Shown piece after piece: positions 1 through 5,594 of a DNA stretch of 7,460 nt (positions are counted from its first letter, which is position 1; each line of letters begins with the position of its first letter). This DNA is from Pseudomonadota bacterium. GTDB lineage: Bacteria > CALINM01. Location: contig JAOAGA010000076.1 in NCBI GenBank assembly GCA_026415985.1, positions 1 to 7,460 of the forward strand, read 5' to 3'. The notes beneath the pieces were generated by a model. That model saw only the letters and a program-made list of their open reading frames with translations. It searched no databases and was not told where the DNA came from. Position numbers and translations under genes: made by a program.

Positions 1-546
1 GCCATGTCCTTCTGTAATAATGCCCTTTCTCAGGGCATCTTTCGCATAATCGGGAAGTTTTAACAGCCTGATTGTGTTTGCGATAGCGCTTCTGCTTTTG
101 CTTACAATTGCTGATAACTCTTCCTGAGTATATTTAAACTCTTCTATAAGACTCTTATAAGCCTCTGCAACATCAAGGGGGTTCAGATCTTCTCTCTGTA
201 TATTCTCAATAAGGGCAGACTCCATTATCTCCTTTTTACTCATGCTCTTTACTATTGCAGGAACCTTTTCAAGGCCTGCAAGCTTTGCAGCACGCCATCT
301 TCTTTCTCCTATAATGAGGGTATATCTGCCATCTCCATCCTTTGACAACAAAATGGGCTGTAAAATTCCCTGATTTTTTATAGAACTGACCAGCTCCTTT
401 AATTTTTCATCATCAAAGCTCTTTCTTGGTTGGTAAGGATTGGGAACTATTGAGTTAACATCAATTTCCTGAACTTCAGCAGAAGGGATGTTTTCCTCCC
501 CCATAAGTGCTGCAAGCCCTCTCCCCATTGGCGGTTTTTTATTCAT
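1..546 (-). CDS. parB: Chromosome partitioning protein ParB (3' end cut by window)
   Basis: This encodes the N-terminal 182 residues of a chromosomal ParB, the CTP-dependent DNA clamp that loads at parS and is moved by ParA. Seen in the translation: an N-terminal GRGLAALMG motif (8-16), which in the family lies in the ParA-stimulating tail region; PNPYQPRKSF (35-44); the CTP-binding box GERRWRAAK (80-88); the box ENIQREDLNP (114-123); and a helix-turn-helix around 140-162 (TQEELSAIVSKSRSAIANTI), which in the family contacts parS. The reading frame is open to the left edge, so the C-terminal dimerisation domain is missing only because the window stops. The ATG at 546 overlaps the parA stop by 8 bases and has a good AAGGAG 8 bases upstream. 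An internal Met7 directly before GRGL is a possible alternative start but lacks comparable support. Confidence 0.96.
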   Translation of the reverse strand, partial: MNKKPPMGRGLAALMGEENIPSAEVQEIDVNSIVPNPYQPRKSFDDEKLKELVSSIKNQGILQPILLSKDGDGRYTLIIGERRWRAAKLAGLEKVPAIVKSMSKKEIMESALIENIQREDLNPLDVAEAYKSLIEEFKYTQEELSAIVSKSRSAIANTIRLLKLPDYAKDALRKGIITEGHG

Positions 547-1306
547 TGTATCCACTCCTTGTGATAAACTCTTCCACAAAACCCTGATAACTTAACGCTC
601 CTTTGGATGTGTTGTCAAACCTATATATCGGCATACCATAACTCGGAGTTTCCGATAGCCTTACATTTCTTGGTATTACCGTTTTAAATACCTTTTTACC
701 AAAATGGGTTATAACATCTTCGTAAACAATCTTTGACAGATTGTTTCTCGCATCATACATAGTTAAAAGTATGCCCATTATATCAAGCTGAGGGTTAAGC
801 TCCTTTTTGACTATTTTTATTGTTTTGATAAGATGGGCAAGACCTTCGAGGGCATAATATTCACACTGAAGGGGAACTATTATATATCTGCAGGCAACCA
901 TTGCATTCAGTGTGAGCAAACCCAGCGAGGGAGGACAGTCTATTATGACATAATCAAGTCCGCTCAGATTCTTCAACGTATATAACAGCTTTTTTTCTCT
1001 ATGCTCCATCGGGACAAGCTCTATCTCTGCCCCAACAAGATCCTGTGTTGAAGGGAGCAAGGACAAATTCTCAATGTCTGTGGTTATGATACAGCTGTTA
1101 ATATCACTCACACCAACGAGGACGTTATAAATTGTTTTGTTTAGCTCTTTAAGATTAATACCCAGACCACTTGTTGCATTTGCCTGAGGATCCATATCTA
1201 CCAAAAGAGTTTTCTTGCCCTTCATGGCAAGTCCCGAGGCAAGGCTTATAGCGGTTGTTGTTTTGCCTACTCCACCTTTTTGATTTGCAATGTTAACAAT
1301 TAACAT
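539..1306 (-). CDS. parA: Chromosome partitioning ATPase ParA (Soj family)
   Basis: ParA is the nucleoid-bound ATPase that pulls or spaces ParB-parS complexes and, in some bacteria, influences DnaA. The 255-residue protein is of the short Soj type without an N-terminal DNA-binding extension. Visible motifs are the deviant Walker A KGGVGKTT (10-17, with the signature Lys10 and catalytic Lys15), the A' motif LLVDMDPQAN (34-43), Walker B YVIIDCPP (119-126), and the conserved IPRNVRLSETPSYG stretch (211-224), whose arginines in the family contribute to non-specific DNA binding. The ATG at 1306 overlaps the 3' end of rsmG by 7 bases and has an AAGGA-like ribosome site just upstream. The gene is followed by parB with an 8-base overlap. 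The family assignment is very secure; the role in chromosome rather than plasmid segregation is inferred from the housekeeping neighbours. Confidence 0.97.
   Translation of the reverse strand: MLIVNIANQKGGVGKTTTAISLASGLAMKGKKTLLVDMDPQANATSGLGINLKELNKTIYNVLVGVSDINSCIITTDIENLSLLPSTQDLVGAEIELVPMEHREKKLLYTLKNLSGLDYVIIDCPPSLGLLTLNAMVACRYIIVPLQCEYYALEGLAHLIKTIKIVKKELNPQLDIMGILLTMYDARNNLSKIVYEDVITHFGKKVFKTVIPRNVRLSETPSYGMPIYRFDNTSKGALSYQGFVEEFITRSGYNE
555..560 (-). promoter_or_regulatory. Ribosome binding site for parB
   Basis: On the minus strand AAGGAG lies 8 bases before the parB ATG, inside the end of parA. It supports the start at 546 over the internal Met7 codon. It also indicates that parB is translated from the same message as parA. 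Confidence 0.7.
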
Positions 1307-1881
1307 ATCTTTTTCCTTATTATAATATTGCTAAAAGACCCGTCTGCTCTTTTATAATGTATCGCCCCAACCACCTTTAATACACTATCTTTTACGGGAC
1401 CTTTATTGCCTGCATAGTATAAAAGCCAGCCATTCTCATCAAGAAGATTTTTTGTAATTTTAAGAAGTTTCTCTTCTTCCATTGATGCTTTGCTGATAAT
1501 ACATTTAAAGCTTTTATTAAAATTTTTATCGGGCAATCTCTTTTGACAAATGGAAACATCTATATCTAAAATTCTACTCACATATTCCAAAAATGCAACC
1601 TTTTTTTGAGAAGCATCAAGAAGAGTTATTTTAATATTTTTATTAAGCATTTTTAAAACCAGTCCCGGCATACCATACCCGGTTCCCAAGTCAAGAACCT
1701 CATTGATTTTCAGATGATTTAAGAGCAACACCATAGAGTAGCAGTCGGGCAAGGCAATTTTATATAGCTCGTCCCTGTTGTAGGAAGTTAGGTTTATTTT
1801 TTCATTCCATTTTAATAAAATTTCAACAAAAGAATCAAATAACGCCAATGCTTCTTTGGTCAATTGTTTCATGTGAAACAT
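1300..1881 (-). CDS. rsmG: 16S rRNA (guanine527-N7)-methyltransferase RsmG (GidB)
   Basis: RsmG methylates N7 of G527 in 16S rRNA using S-adenosylmethionine. The SAM-binding loop is clear (LDLGTGYGMPG, about residues 64-74 of a 193-residue product), as is the family N-terminal signature KWNEKINLTSYN (about 24-35). Two other family motifs look divergent: the usual H-x-x-D-S box reads ALPDC, and the usual S-R-A motif near the active face reads SKA. I chose the ATG at 1881, which gives TAATG overlap with the mnmE stop and has an AGG six bases upstream. The ATG at 1872 (190 aa) is also possible, and the upstream ATG at 1896 (198 aa) has no visible ribosome site. The start region is itself a parS-like site (see 1865-1880). 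The 3' end overlaps parA by 7 bases. Loss of this enzyme is known in other bacteria to give low-level streptomycin resistance. Confidence 0.93.
   Translation of the reverse strand: MFHMKQLTKEALALFDSFVEILLKWNEKINLTSYNRDELYKIALPDCYSMVLLLNHLKINEVLDLGTGYGMPGLVLKMLNKNIKITLLDASQKKVAFLEYVSRILDIDVSICQKRLPDKNFNKSFKCIISKASMEEEKLLKITKNLLDENGWLLYYAGNKGPVKDSVLKVVGAIHYKRADGSFSNIIIRKKIC
1865..1880. promoter_or_regulatory. parS: parS-like centromere site over the rsmG start
   Basis: The plus strand reads TGTTTCATGTGAAACA, and the minus strand TGTTTCACATGAAACA. This matches the widely conserved bacterial parS consensus TGTTTCACGTGAAACA at 15 of 16 positions, the difference being at the dyad centre. It lies immediately after the mnmE TAA (1883-1881) and includes the rsmG start, so it encodes the leading residues M-F-H-M-K-Q. 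A parB gene whose DNA-binding domain is of the chromosomal type lies about 1.3 kb downstream in the same operon, which makes a real ParB-loading site likely. I found no second site of this quality in the window. Confidence 0.88.
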
Positions 1882-3251
1882 TACTTGCCTATGCAAAATT
1901 TTTTGAATATATCATTTAGTTCATCGGGGTTGAACTCTTTACCAAGCAACCTGTTATAAAGCGTCAGGAGAGAGGATATCGAAAACAACAGAGCGGACTT
2001 GTCTGTAAAATTGTCTTTAATATCATTGATGATTTTTAGCATCTCGTTTATCAAAATATAGTGTCTCTCATTGGTAAGATAAAAATTTTCTTTCTGCGAA
2101 AGACTATAAATATCAATAATTTTTTGTCTGAAGACATCTTTAAAGCTCTCAAACCCTTCTCCTGTTTTTAAAGAGAGATAAAAGGTGTTTTCAAAGGGAA
2201 GTTTTTCTAATCTTTCCAAGATACCCTGATCTTTTTTGTTACCCAACACAAAAATTAATGCATCTTTTTTATCTTTCAGTCTGTCTATTATCAGACAATC
2301 ATTTTCATCAAAAGGTCTGGAACTGTCAAAAATAGCAAAAATAATCTTCGCTGATGGTATAAAACCGATAGCCCTTTCAACACCGATTTTTTCGACCTCA
2401 TCAGTCGTTGACCGTATTCCCGCAGTATCTATGATCTTTAAAGGAACACCTTCAAAAATAATACTTTCTTCAATAAAATCTCTCGTCGTTCCGGGGATAT
2501 CTGTTACGATTGCCCTTTCATACTGAAGTATCTTGTTTAAAAAGCTTGATTTGCCGACGTTAGGCTTTCCAAGTATAAGGCTGGTAATTCCTTTAAACAG
2601 CGGGATACTATCATTATAGGATTTTTTTAATTTAGACAGCTTATTTTCGAGGGTGAAAATAATTTCTCTATCAAAATTAAAACTCTCTTCCACATCTTCT
2701 GGAAAATTTATTTCTGCCTCCAGGTATAACCTGCTTTCAGAAAGGTAGTTGAAGATACTGTCAAGCTCGTTTTTATAATATCCGGAAAGCTGTTTAAAGG
2801 CGTTATCATGCTGTGTCTTTGTTTTTGAATGGATCAGGCTTTCAATCGCCTCTGCCTGAGTAAGGTCCTTTTTGCCGTTTAAAAAGGCCCTGTAGGTAAA
2901 CTCCCCTTCCTTTGCAAGCCTTGCGCCCGCTTTAATGATATTTTTAAGAACTGAAACGGAAGATATTACACCACCATGACATTGTATTTCTATAACATCC
3001 TCACCGGTATAGCTTTTTGGTGACCGCATATATAAAAGCAGTGCCTCATCGAGTATCTCGTTGCTTTCAATATCTTTCACAAGGCCATAATAGAAATGAT
3101 ATGGTTCGAAAATATTGTCATTGGAAGACTTTTTGATAAAAACCTTTTTTGCAATATTAAGGGCATCCTTTCCGGATACCCTTATAACTGATATGCCTGC
3201 ATTTCCTAAAGAAGTGGATATGGCGGTTATTGTATCAAAAATGTCATACAT
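1881..3251 (-). CDS. mnmE: tRNA modification GTPase MnmE (TrmE)
   Basis: MnmE, acting with MnmG (GidA), installs the 5-carboxymethylaminomethyl group on U34 of certain tRNAs using a folate cofactor and a potassium-activated GTPase. The 456-residue length is normal. The N-terminal folate-binding domain begins with DTITAISTSLGNAGISVIR (6-24). The G domain shows G1 GKPNVGKSS (228-236), GTTRD (254-258), G3 DTAG (275-278) and G4 NKKD (338-341). E287 in STTDEVEKIG matches the catalytic Glu of the E. coli enzyme, and N231 the potassium-coordinating Asn. The C-terminus ends FCIGK with the conserved Cys453. The ATG overlaps the yidC stop by 8 bases, with no strong ribosome site, so translation coupled to yidC is likely. 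Its stop touches the parS-like site and overlaps the rsmG start by one base. mnmG is not in this window. Confidence 0.97.
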   Translation of the reverse strand: MYDIFDTITAISTSLGNAGISVIRVSGKDALNIAKKVFIKKSSNDNIFEPYHFYYGLVKDIESNEILDEALLLYMRSPKSYTGEDVIEIQCHGGVISSVSVLKNIIKAGARLAKEGEFTYRAFLNGKKDLTQAEAIESLIHSKTKTQHDNAFKQLSGYYKNELDSIFNYLSESRLYLEAEINFPEDVEESFNFDREIIFTLENKLSKLKKSYNDSIPLFKGITSLILGKPNVGKSSFLNKILQYERAIVTDIPGTTRDFIEESIIFEGVPLKIIDTAGIRSTTDEVEKIGVERAIGFIPSAKIIFAIFDSSRPFDENDCLIIDRLKDKKDALIFVLGNKKDQGILERLEKLPFENTFYLSLKTGEGFESFKDVFRQKIIDIYSLSQKENFYLTNERHYILINEMLKIINDIKDNFTDKSALLFSISSLLTLYNRLLGKEFNPDELNDIFKKFCIGK

Positions 3252-4788
3252 CTTGCTTTTTCATTGTTACTAACTGCTGAATAATAGAAAAGACATTATT
3301 TATCAGCCAGTAAAGAACAAGGCCGGAGGGGAAATTAATAAACATAAAGGTAAAAACTACCGGCAATATATACATCATCCTCTTCTGCATTACATCTCCC
3401 GAAGAGGGGGTAAGCATCTGCTGAAGTAGCATTGTCGCACCCATTAGTATAGGAGTTACATAATAGGGATCTGCCGAAGAGAGGTCTTTAATCCAGAGCA
3501 TAAAAGGTGCCTGACGTAATTCTATAGCTGACATTAGTGCCTGATAGAGGGCAATAAAAAACGGTATCTGAACAAGCATGGGGAGACAGCCACTCATCGG
3601 GTTTACACCATGTCTTTTATACAAAAGCATCATCTCCCTGTTTAAGGTCTCTCTGTCATTGGCATATTTTTTTCTGATTTCTTCTAATTTTGGCTGAAGC
3701 TTCTGAAGCTCTTTCATTGATTTATAACTTTTCTGGCTCAGGGGGAAGAAAAAAAGCTTTATTAATATAGTAAGAAGTATAATGCTTATACCATAGTTTT
3801 TTGTAAAGGAGTAAAAAAAGTTAAGTATCAGAAGCAGTGGTTTTGAAATAAAATGGAAAAAACCATAATCAACTATTACAGTCAGATCCTTATTTATTCT
3901 TTTCAAAACTGCAGGATCCTTTGGACCGAAAAAGAGCCCTAACTCAAAAGAGACCGGTTCATTAACAGCTGGCGCTTCAAAGAAGGTAAGGATAGTATCA
4001 ATTCTTCCGTCTACGTTTGTAGAATCCGCAGACATCTTTTCTTTTTCATCAATAAACAACAGGGCAAAATATTTTTCCGAAACACCGCCTAATCTTACAT
4101 TTAATGCTTTAAAGCCTTTTTTTAGCTGTTTTTCTGATGGGTGTTCGAGCTTTTTGTTATAAAAAAACAGTGGTAAGGGATGTCCTTCCTCGTAGGAATC
4201 GAAAGTGCTCGAGCTTTGAACTATTGCAGAGCCAACTGATATCTTCTGACCAATTGGTGCCTTTGGTATAATTGTATAATAAACAGAACCTTTAAAATCA
4301 GATTTGTCAACGGTTAACTTCTTTTTTATATCAACAGAACCTACTGATCCGGAAAAATTAAATATTATACTTTTATTATCTTCAGCAACCTGCAGGTCGT
4401 TATAAACAATTCTTGTCCCCACATCGTTAATATATAGGGTGTCATAAACATCATAAAGTCCTGTATAAAAAAGGTCTACATAATCCTTTTTTTGGATATT
4501 CTTATAATAGTTTTTCAACAGAAACTTTTTGAAAAAGCCGTTTTCCCGAGACAGGACTATATGAAACTTTTCAGTATCAATGGTTTTTAAGTTTTGCTGA
4601 ACAGGTTGGGCTGAAAGGGATGTCTTTTTGCTTTCTTGTTGATCTGCCTTTTTTTGTTCATTTGCTGAAACTACAGAAGTTTTATTTTTAAATGTATTGT
4701 TTTGGAGATCCTTTCTTACAAAGAAATAATCCCAAAAGATAAAAAAAGCAATACTTATTACAACAAACAGAATAGTCCTTTTTTCCAT
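3244..4788 (-). CDS. yidC: Membrane protein insertase YidC (diderm type)
   Basis: YidC inserts and folds inner-membrane proteins, alone or with SecYEG. The 514 residues comprise an N-terminal membrane anchor (about 5-24), a Lys/Gln/Ser-rich linker (30-70), a periplasmic P1 domain of beta-rich character (about 70-305), and the conserved insertase core. In the core are a re-entrant or amphipathic segment (313-328), TM2 (332-352), the cytoplasmic coiled hairpin LQKLQPKLEEIRKKYAND (361-378), the signature KRHGVNPMSGCLPMLVQIPF (391-410), TM4 (443-461), and the last two helices (470-508). The hydrophilic-groove positive charge appears to be Lys344, where E. coli has Arg; Lys is common elsewhere. 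The large P1 domain points to a Gram-negative envelope, and no lipobox Cys follows the first helix. The ATG is preceded by GAAGGAG. The gene follows yidD by 11 bases and overlaps mnmE by 8; no jag/khpB gene lies between yidC and mnmE. Confidence 0.97.
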   Translation of the reverse strand: MEKRTILFVVISIAFFIFWDYFFVRKDLQNNTFKNKTSVVSANEQKKADQQESKKTSLSAQPVQQNLKTIDTEKFHIVLSRENGFFKKFLLKNYYKNIQKKDYVDLFYTGLYDVYDTLYINDVGTRIVYNDLQVAEDNKSIIFNFSGSVGSVDIKKKLTVDKSDFKGSVYYTIIPKAPIGQKISVGSAIVQSSSTFDSYEEGHPLPLFFYNKKLEHPSEKQLKKGFKALNVRLGGVSEKYFALLFIDEKEKMSADSTNVDGRIDTILTFFEAPAVNEPVSFELGLFFGPKDPAVLKRINKDLTVIVDYGFFHFISKPLLLILNFFYSFTKNYGISIILLTILIKLFFFPLSQKSYKSMKELQKLQPKLEEIRKKYANDRETLNREMMLLYKRHGVNPMSGCLPMLVQIPFFIALYQALMSAIELRQAPFMLWIKDLSSADPYYVTPILMGATMLLQQMLTPSSGDVMQKRMMYILPVVFTFMFINFPSGLVLYWLINNVFSIIQQLVTMKKQDV

Positions 4789-4793
4789 CTCCG

Positions 4794-4800
4794 CTCCTTC
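4794..4800 (-). promoter_or_regulatory. Strong ribosome binding site for yidC
   Basis: GAAGGAG on the minus strand ends 5 bases before the yidC ATG, and its first base is the last base of the yidD TAG stop. It is among the best ribosome sites in the cluster, consistent with YidC being needed in larger amounts than its coupled neighbours. It also fixes the yidC start. Confidence 0.75.
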
Positions 4801-5009
4801 TATTTTAGAGGGTCAAATCCTCCTTTAAAAAGAGGGTTGCACCTTAATAATCTATAAAATATCAAAAAAATCGCCTTAAAAAAACCCTTTCTTTCAAGTG
4901 CCGATATTGCATACTCAGAACAGGATGGATAAAATCTGCAGTGGGGACCAAGCAGAGGGCTTATTATCCTTTTGTATATCCTAATTATTGTTATCAATAA
5001 GTACTTCAT
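4800..5009 (-). CDS. yidD: Membrane protein insertion efficiency factor YidD
   Basis: YidD is a small inner-membrane-associated protein that improves YidC-dependent insertion. The 69-residue product has the family hallmarks: an amphipathic N-terminal stretch ([18 protein letters not shown], 4-21), the core [11 protein letters not shown] (24-34) with its two conserved cysteines, a third Cys in RLLRCNP (53-59), and the ending GGFDPLK (63-69). The ATG at 5009 lies within the 3' end of rnpA (29-base overlap) and has only a weak purine-rich stretch upstream, so coupling to rnpA translation is likely. Placement between rnpA and yidC is the usual order. The assignment is secure; the mechanism of YidD is not well understood even in model organisms. 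Confidence 0.95.
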   Translation of the reverse strand: MKYLLITIIRIYKRIISPLLGPHCRFYPSCSEYAISALERKGFFKAIFLIFYRLLRCNPLFKGGFDPLK

Positions 5010-5298
5010 TTTGTATCTTCTCTTTAAAACAACTGAAAAAGGCTAAAAAATCATTAAAATCAATTTTTTCCTGAGTAACTTTCAACAAAAGATCATAAGG
5101 TACAGGATTTTTTCTAATAATTTCTCTGACAACCCTTTTAATATAATTTCTTTCAACAGCGTTATAGTTCTTCTTGCTTAAAGAAAAAAAAACCTTCGAC
5201 CTTTCATGTTCAGCTGGCAAATAGAAAAGCTTTATCTTGCCCTTAGAAAAAACCTTACCTTCTTTTATAATTTTTTCAGCCCTTTTATCCTGTTTCAC
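4981..5298 (-). CDS. rnpA: Ribonuclease P protein component RnpA
   Basis: RnpA is the protein subunit of RNase P, which with the catalytic RNA removes 5' leaders from precursor tRNAs. The 105-residue product carries the RNR signature as [17 protein letters not shown] (49-65). It is followed by a C-terminal part ending in DNNN. The start is GTG at 5298, directly after the rpmH TAG and in the same frame, so no longer start exists unless the stop is read through. The N-terminus appears several residues shorter than usual: the Phe positions that in the B. subtilis protein line the pre-tRNA leader groove seem to be Ala7 and Ile11 here (alignment done from memory, so tentative). There is no good ribosome site, which suggests re-initiation after rpmH. 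The 3' end overlaps yidD by 29 bases. Confidence 0.92.
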   Translation of the reverse strand: MKQDKRAEKIIKEGKVFSKGKIKLFYLPAEHERSKVFFSLSKKNYNAVERNYIKRVVREIIRKNPVPYDLLLKVTQEKIDFNDFLAFFSCFKEKIQNEVLIDNNN

Positions 5299-5448
5299 CT
5301 ACTTACCGGCAACTTGTGGCACAAGATTCCATCTGCCCTTTTTTCTTCTACTTTTAAGAACCTTAAGCCCACCTTTGGTGCTTGACCTTTTTAAGTATCC
5401 GTGGGTTCTTTTTCTTTTAGTATTAGATGGTTGATATGTCCTTTTCAT
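5299..5448 (-). CDS. rpmH: 50S ribosomal protein bL34
   Basis: This 49-residue, very basic protein is bL34 of the large ribosomal subunit. It starts [18 protein letters not shown] (1-18) and contains [17 protein letters not shown] (24-40), both diagnostic. Most bL34 proteins are about 44-47 residues and end shortly after the KGR motif; here the tail [10 protein letters not shown] is a little longer and chemically different from the common K-x-L ending. The ATG at 5448 is preceded by GAGGGGG with a 5-base gap. It is the first gene of the cluster, downstream of a probable promoter at 5480-5508 and a DnaA box at 5550-5558. Its TAG stop is immediately followed by the rnpA GTG in the same frame. 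Confidence 0.97.
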   Translation of the reverse strand: MKRTYQPSNTKRKRTHGYLKRSSTKGGLKVLKSRRKKGRWNLVPQVAGK

Positions 5449-5479
5449 TTAAACCCCCTCAAACAGAGATAAGCATTAT

Positions 5480-5508
5480 ATTATTTTCTATTTTTAGGAA
5501 TAGGTCAA
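5480..5508 (-). promoter_or_regulatory. Probable sigma70-type promoter of the rpmH operon
   Basis: On the minus strand a -35 element TTGACC (5508-5503) is followed after 17 bases by AATAAT (5485-5480), each one base off consensus. A perfect TATAAT overlaps at 5480-5475, but with a 22-base spacing. Transcription would start near 5470-5475, giving a leader of roughly 25 bases before rpmH. This is the only good promoter I see for the whole rpmH-to-parB series. The region is AT-rich, so chance matches are possible, but the -35 sequence is distinctive. Confidence 0.65.
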
Positions 5509-5549
5509 GAGATAAAAGAAAAACCTTTTATTTTCAATTAATTATTGTT

Positions 5550-5558
5550 TGTGGATAA
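5550..5558 (-). promoter_or_regulatory. Perfect DnaA box upstream of rpmH
   Basis: The minus strand reads TTATCCACA, the exact high-affinity DnaA box consensus, in the intergenic region upstream of rpmH. It is the only exact match I found on either strand of the window. The space beside rpmH is a classic place for a replication origin, but only one box is visible and dnaA itself is not next to rpmH. It may belong to a minimal or displaced origin, regulate the rpmH promoter about 40 bases downstream, or be chance. Confidence 0.55.
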
Positions 5559-5594
5559 AATTATGAAAGTCTTTGAGTTTAGTAGAAAGATAAT

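Larger units (their letters stand above)
5449..5594. other. Intergenic region between the cNMP-domain gene and rpmH
   Basis: This 146-base AT-rich gap holds the DnaA box, the rpmH promoter and the rpmH ribosome site. Both flanking genes run on the minus strand. I see no clear G+C-rich hairpin with a T-run that would end transcription of the upstream gene, so some read-through into rpmH is possible. No small open reading frame with a credible start was evident. Confidence 0.6.

Noticed and set aside
1885-1896. Upstream ATG at 1896 as the rsmG start (198 residues)
   Set aside because: No ribosome site precedes it and it overlaps mnmE by 16 bases; the TAATG start at 1881 has an AGG at good spacing and gives the M-F-H start dictated by the parS sequence.
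2236-2526. Plus-strand open frame of 96 codons inside mnmE
   Set aside because: It lies entirely opposite the conserved MnmE G domain, has no family resemblance and is explained as a shadow of the real gene.
5291-5298. Half parS sequence TGTTTCAC at the rnpA start
   Set aside because: It matches one arm of parS exactly, but the adjoining bases do not resemble the other arm; ParB needs both arms, so this is probably chance.
5237-5434. Plus-strand open frame of 65 codons across rnpA and rpmH
   Set aside because: It is antisense to two confidently identified genes; its hydrophobic look is the complement of Lys/Arg-rich codons.
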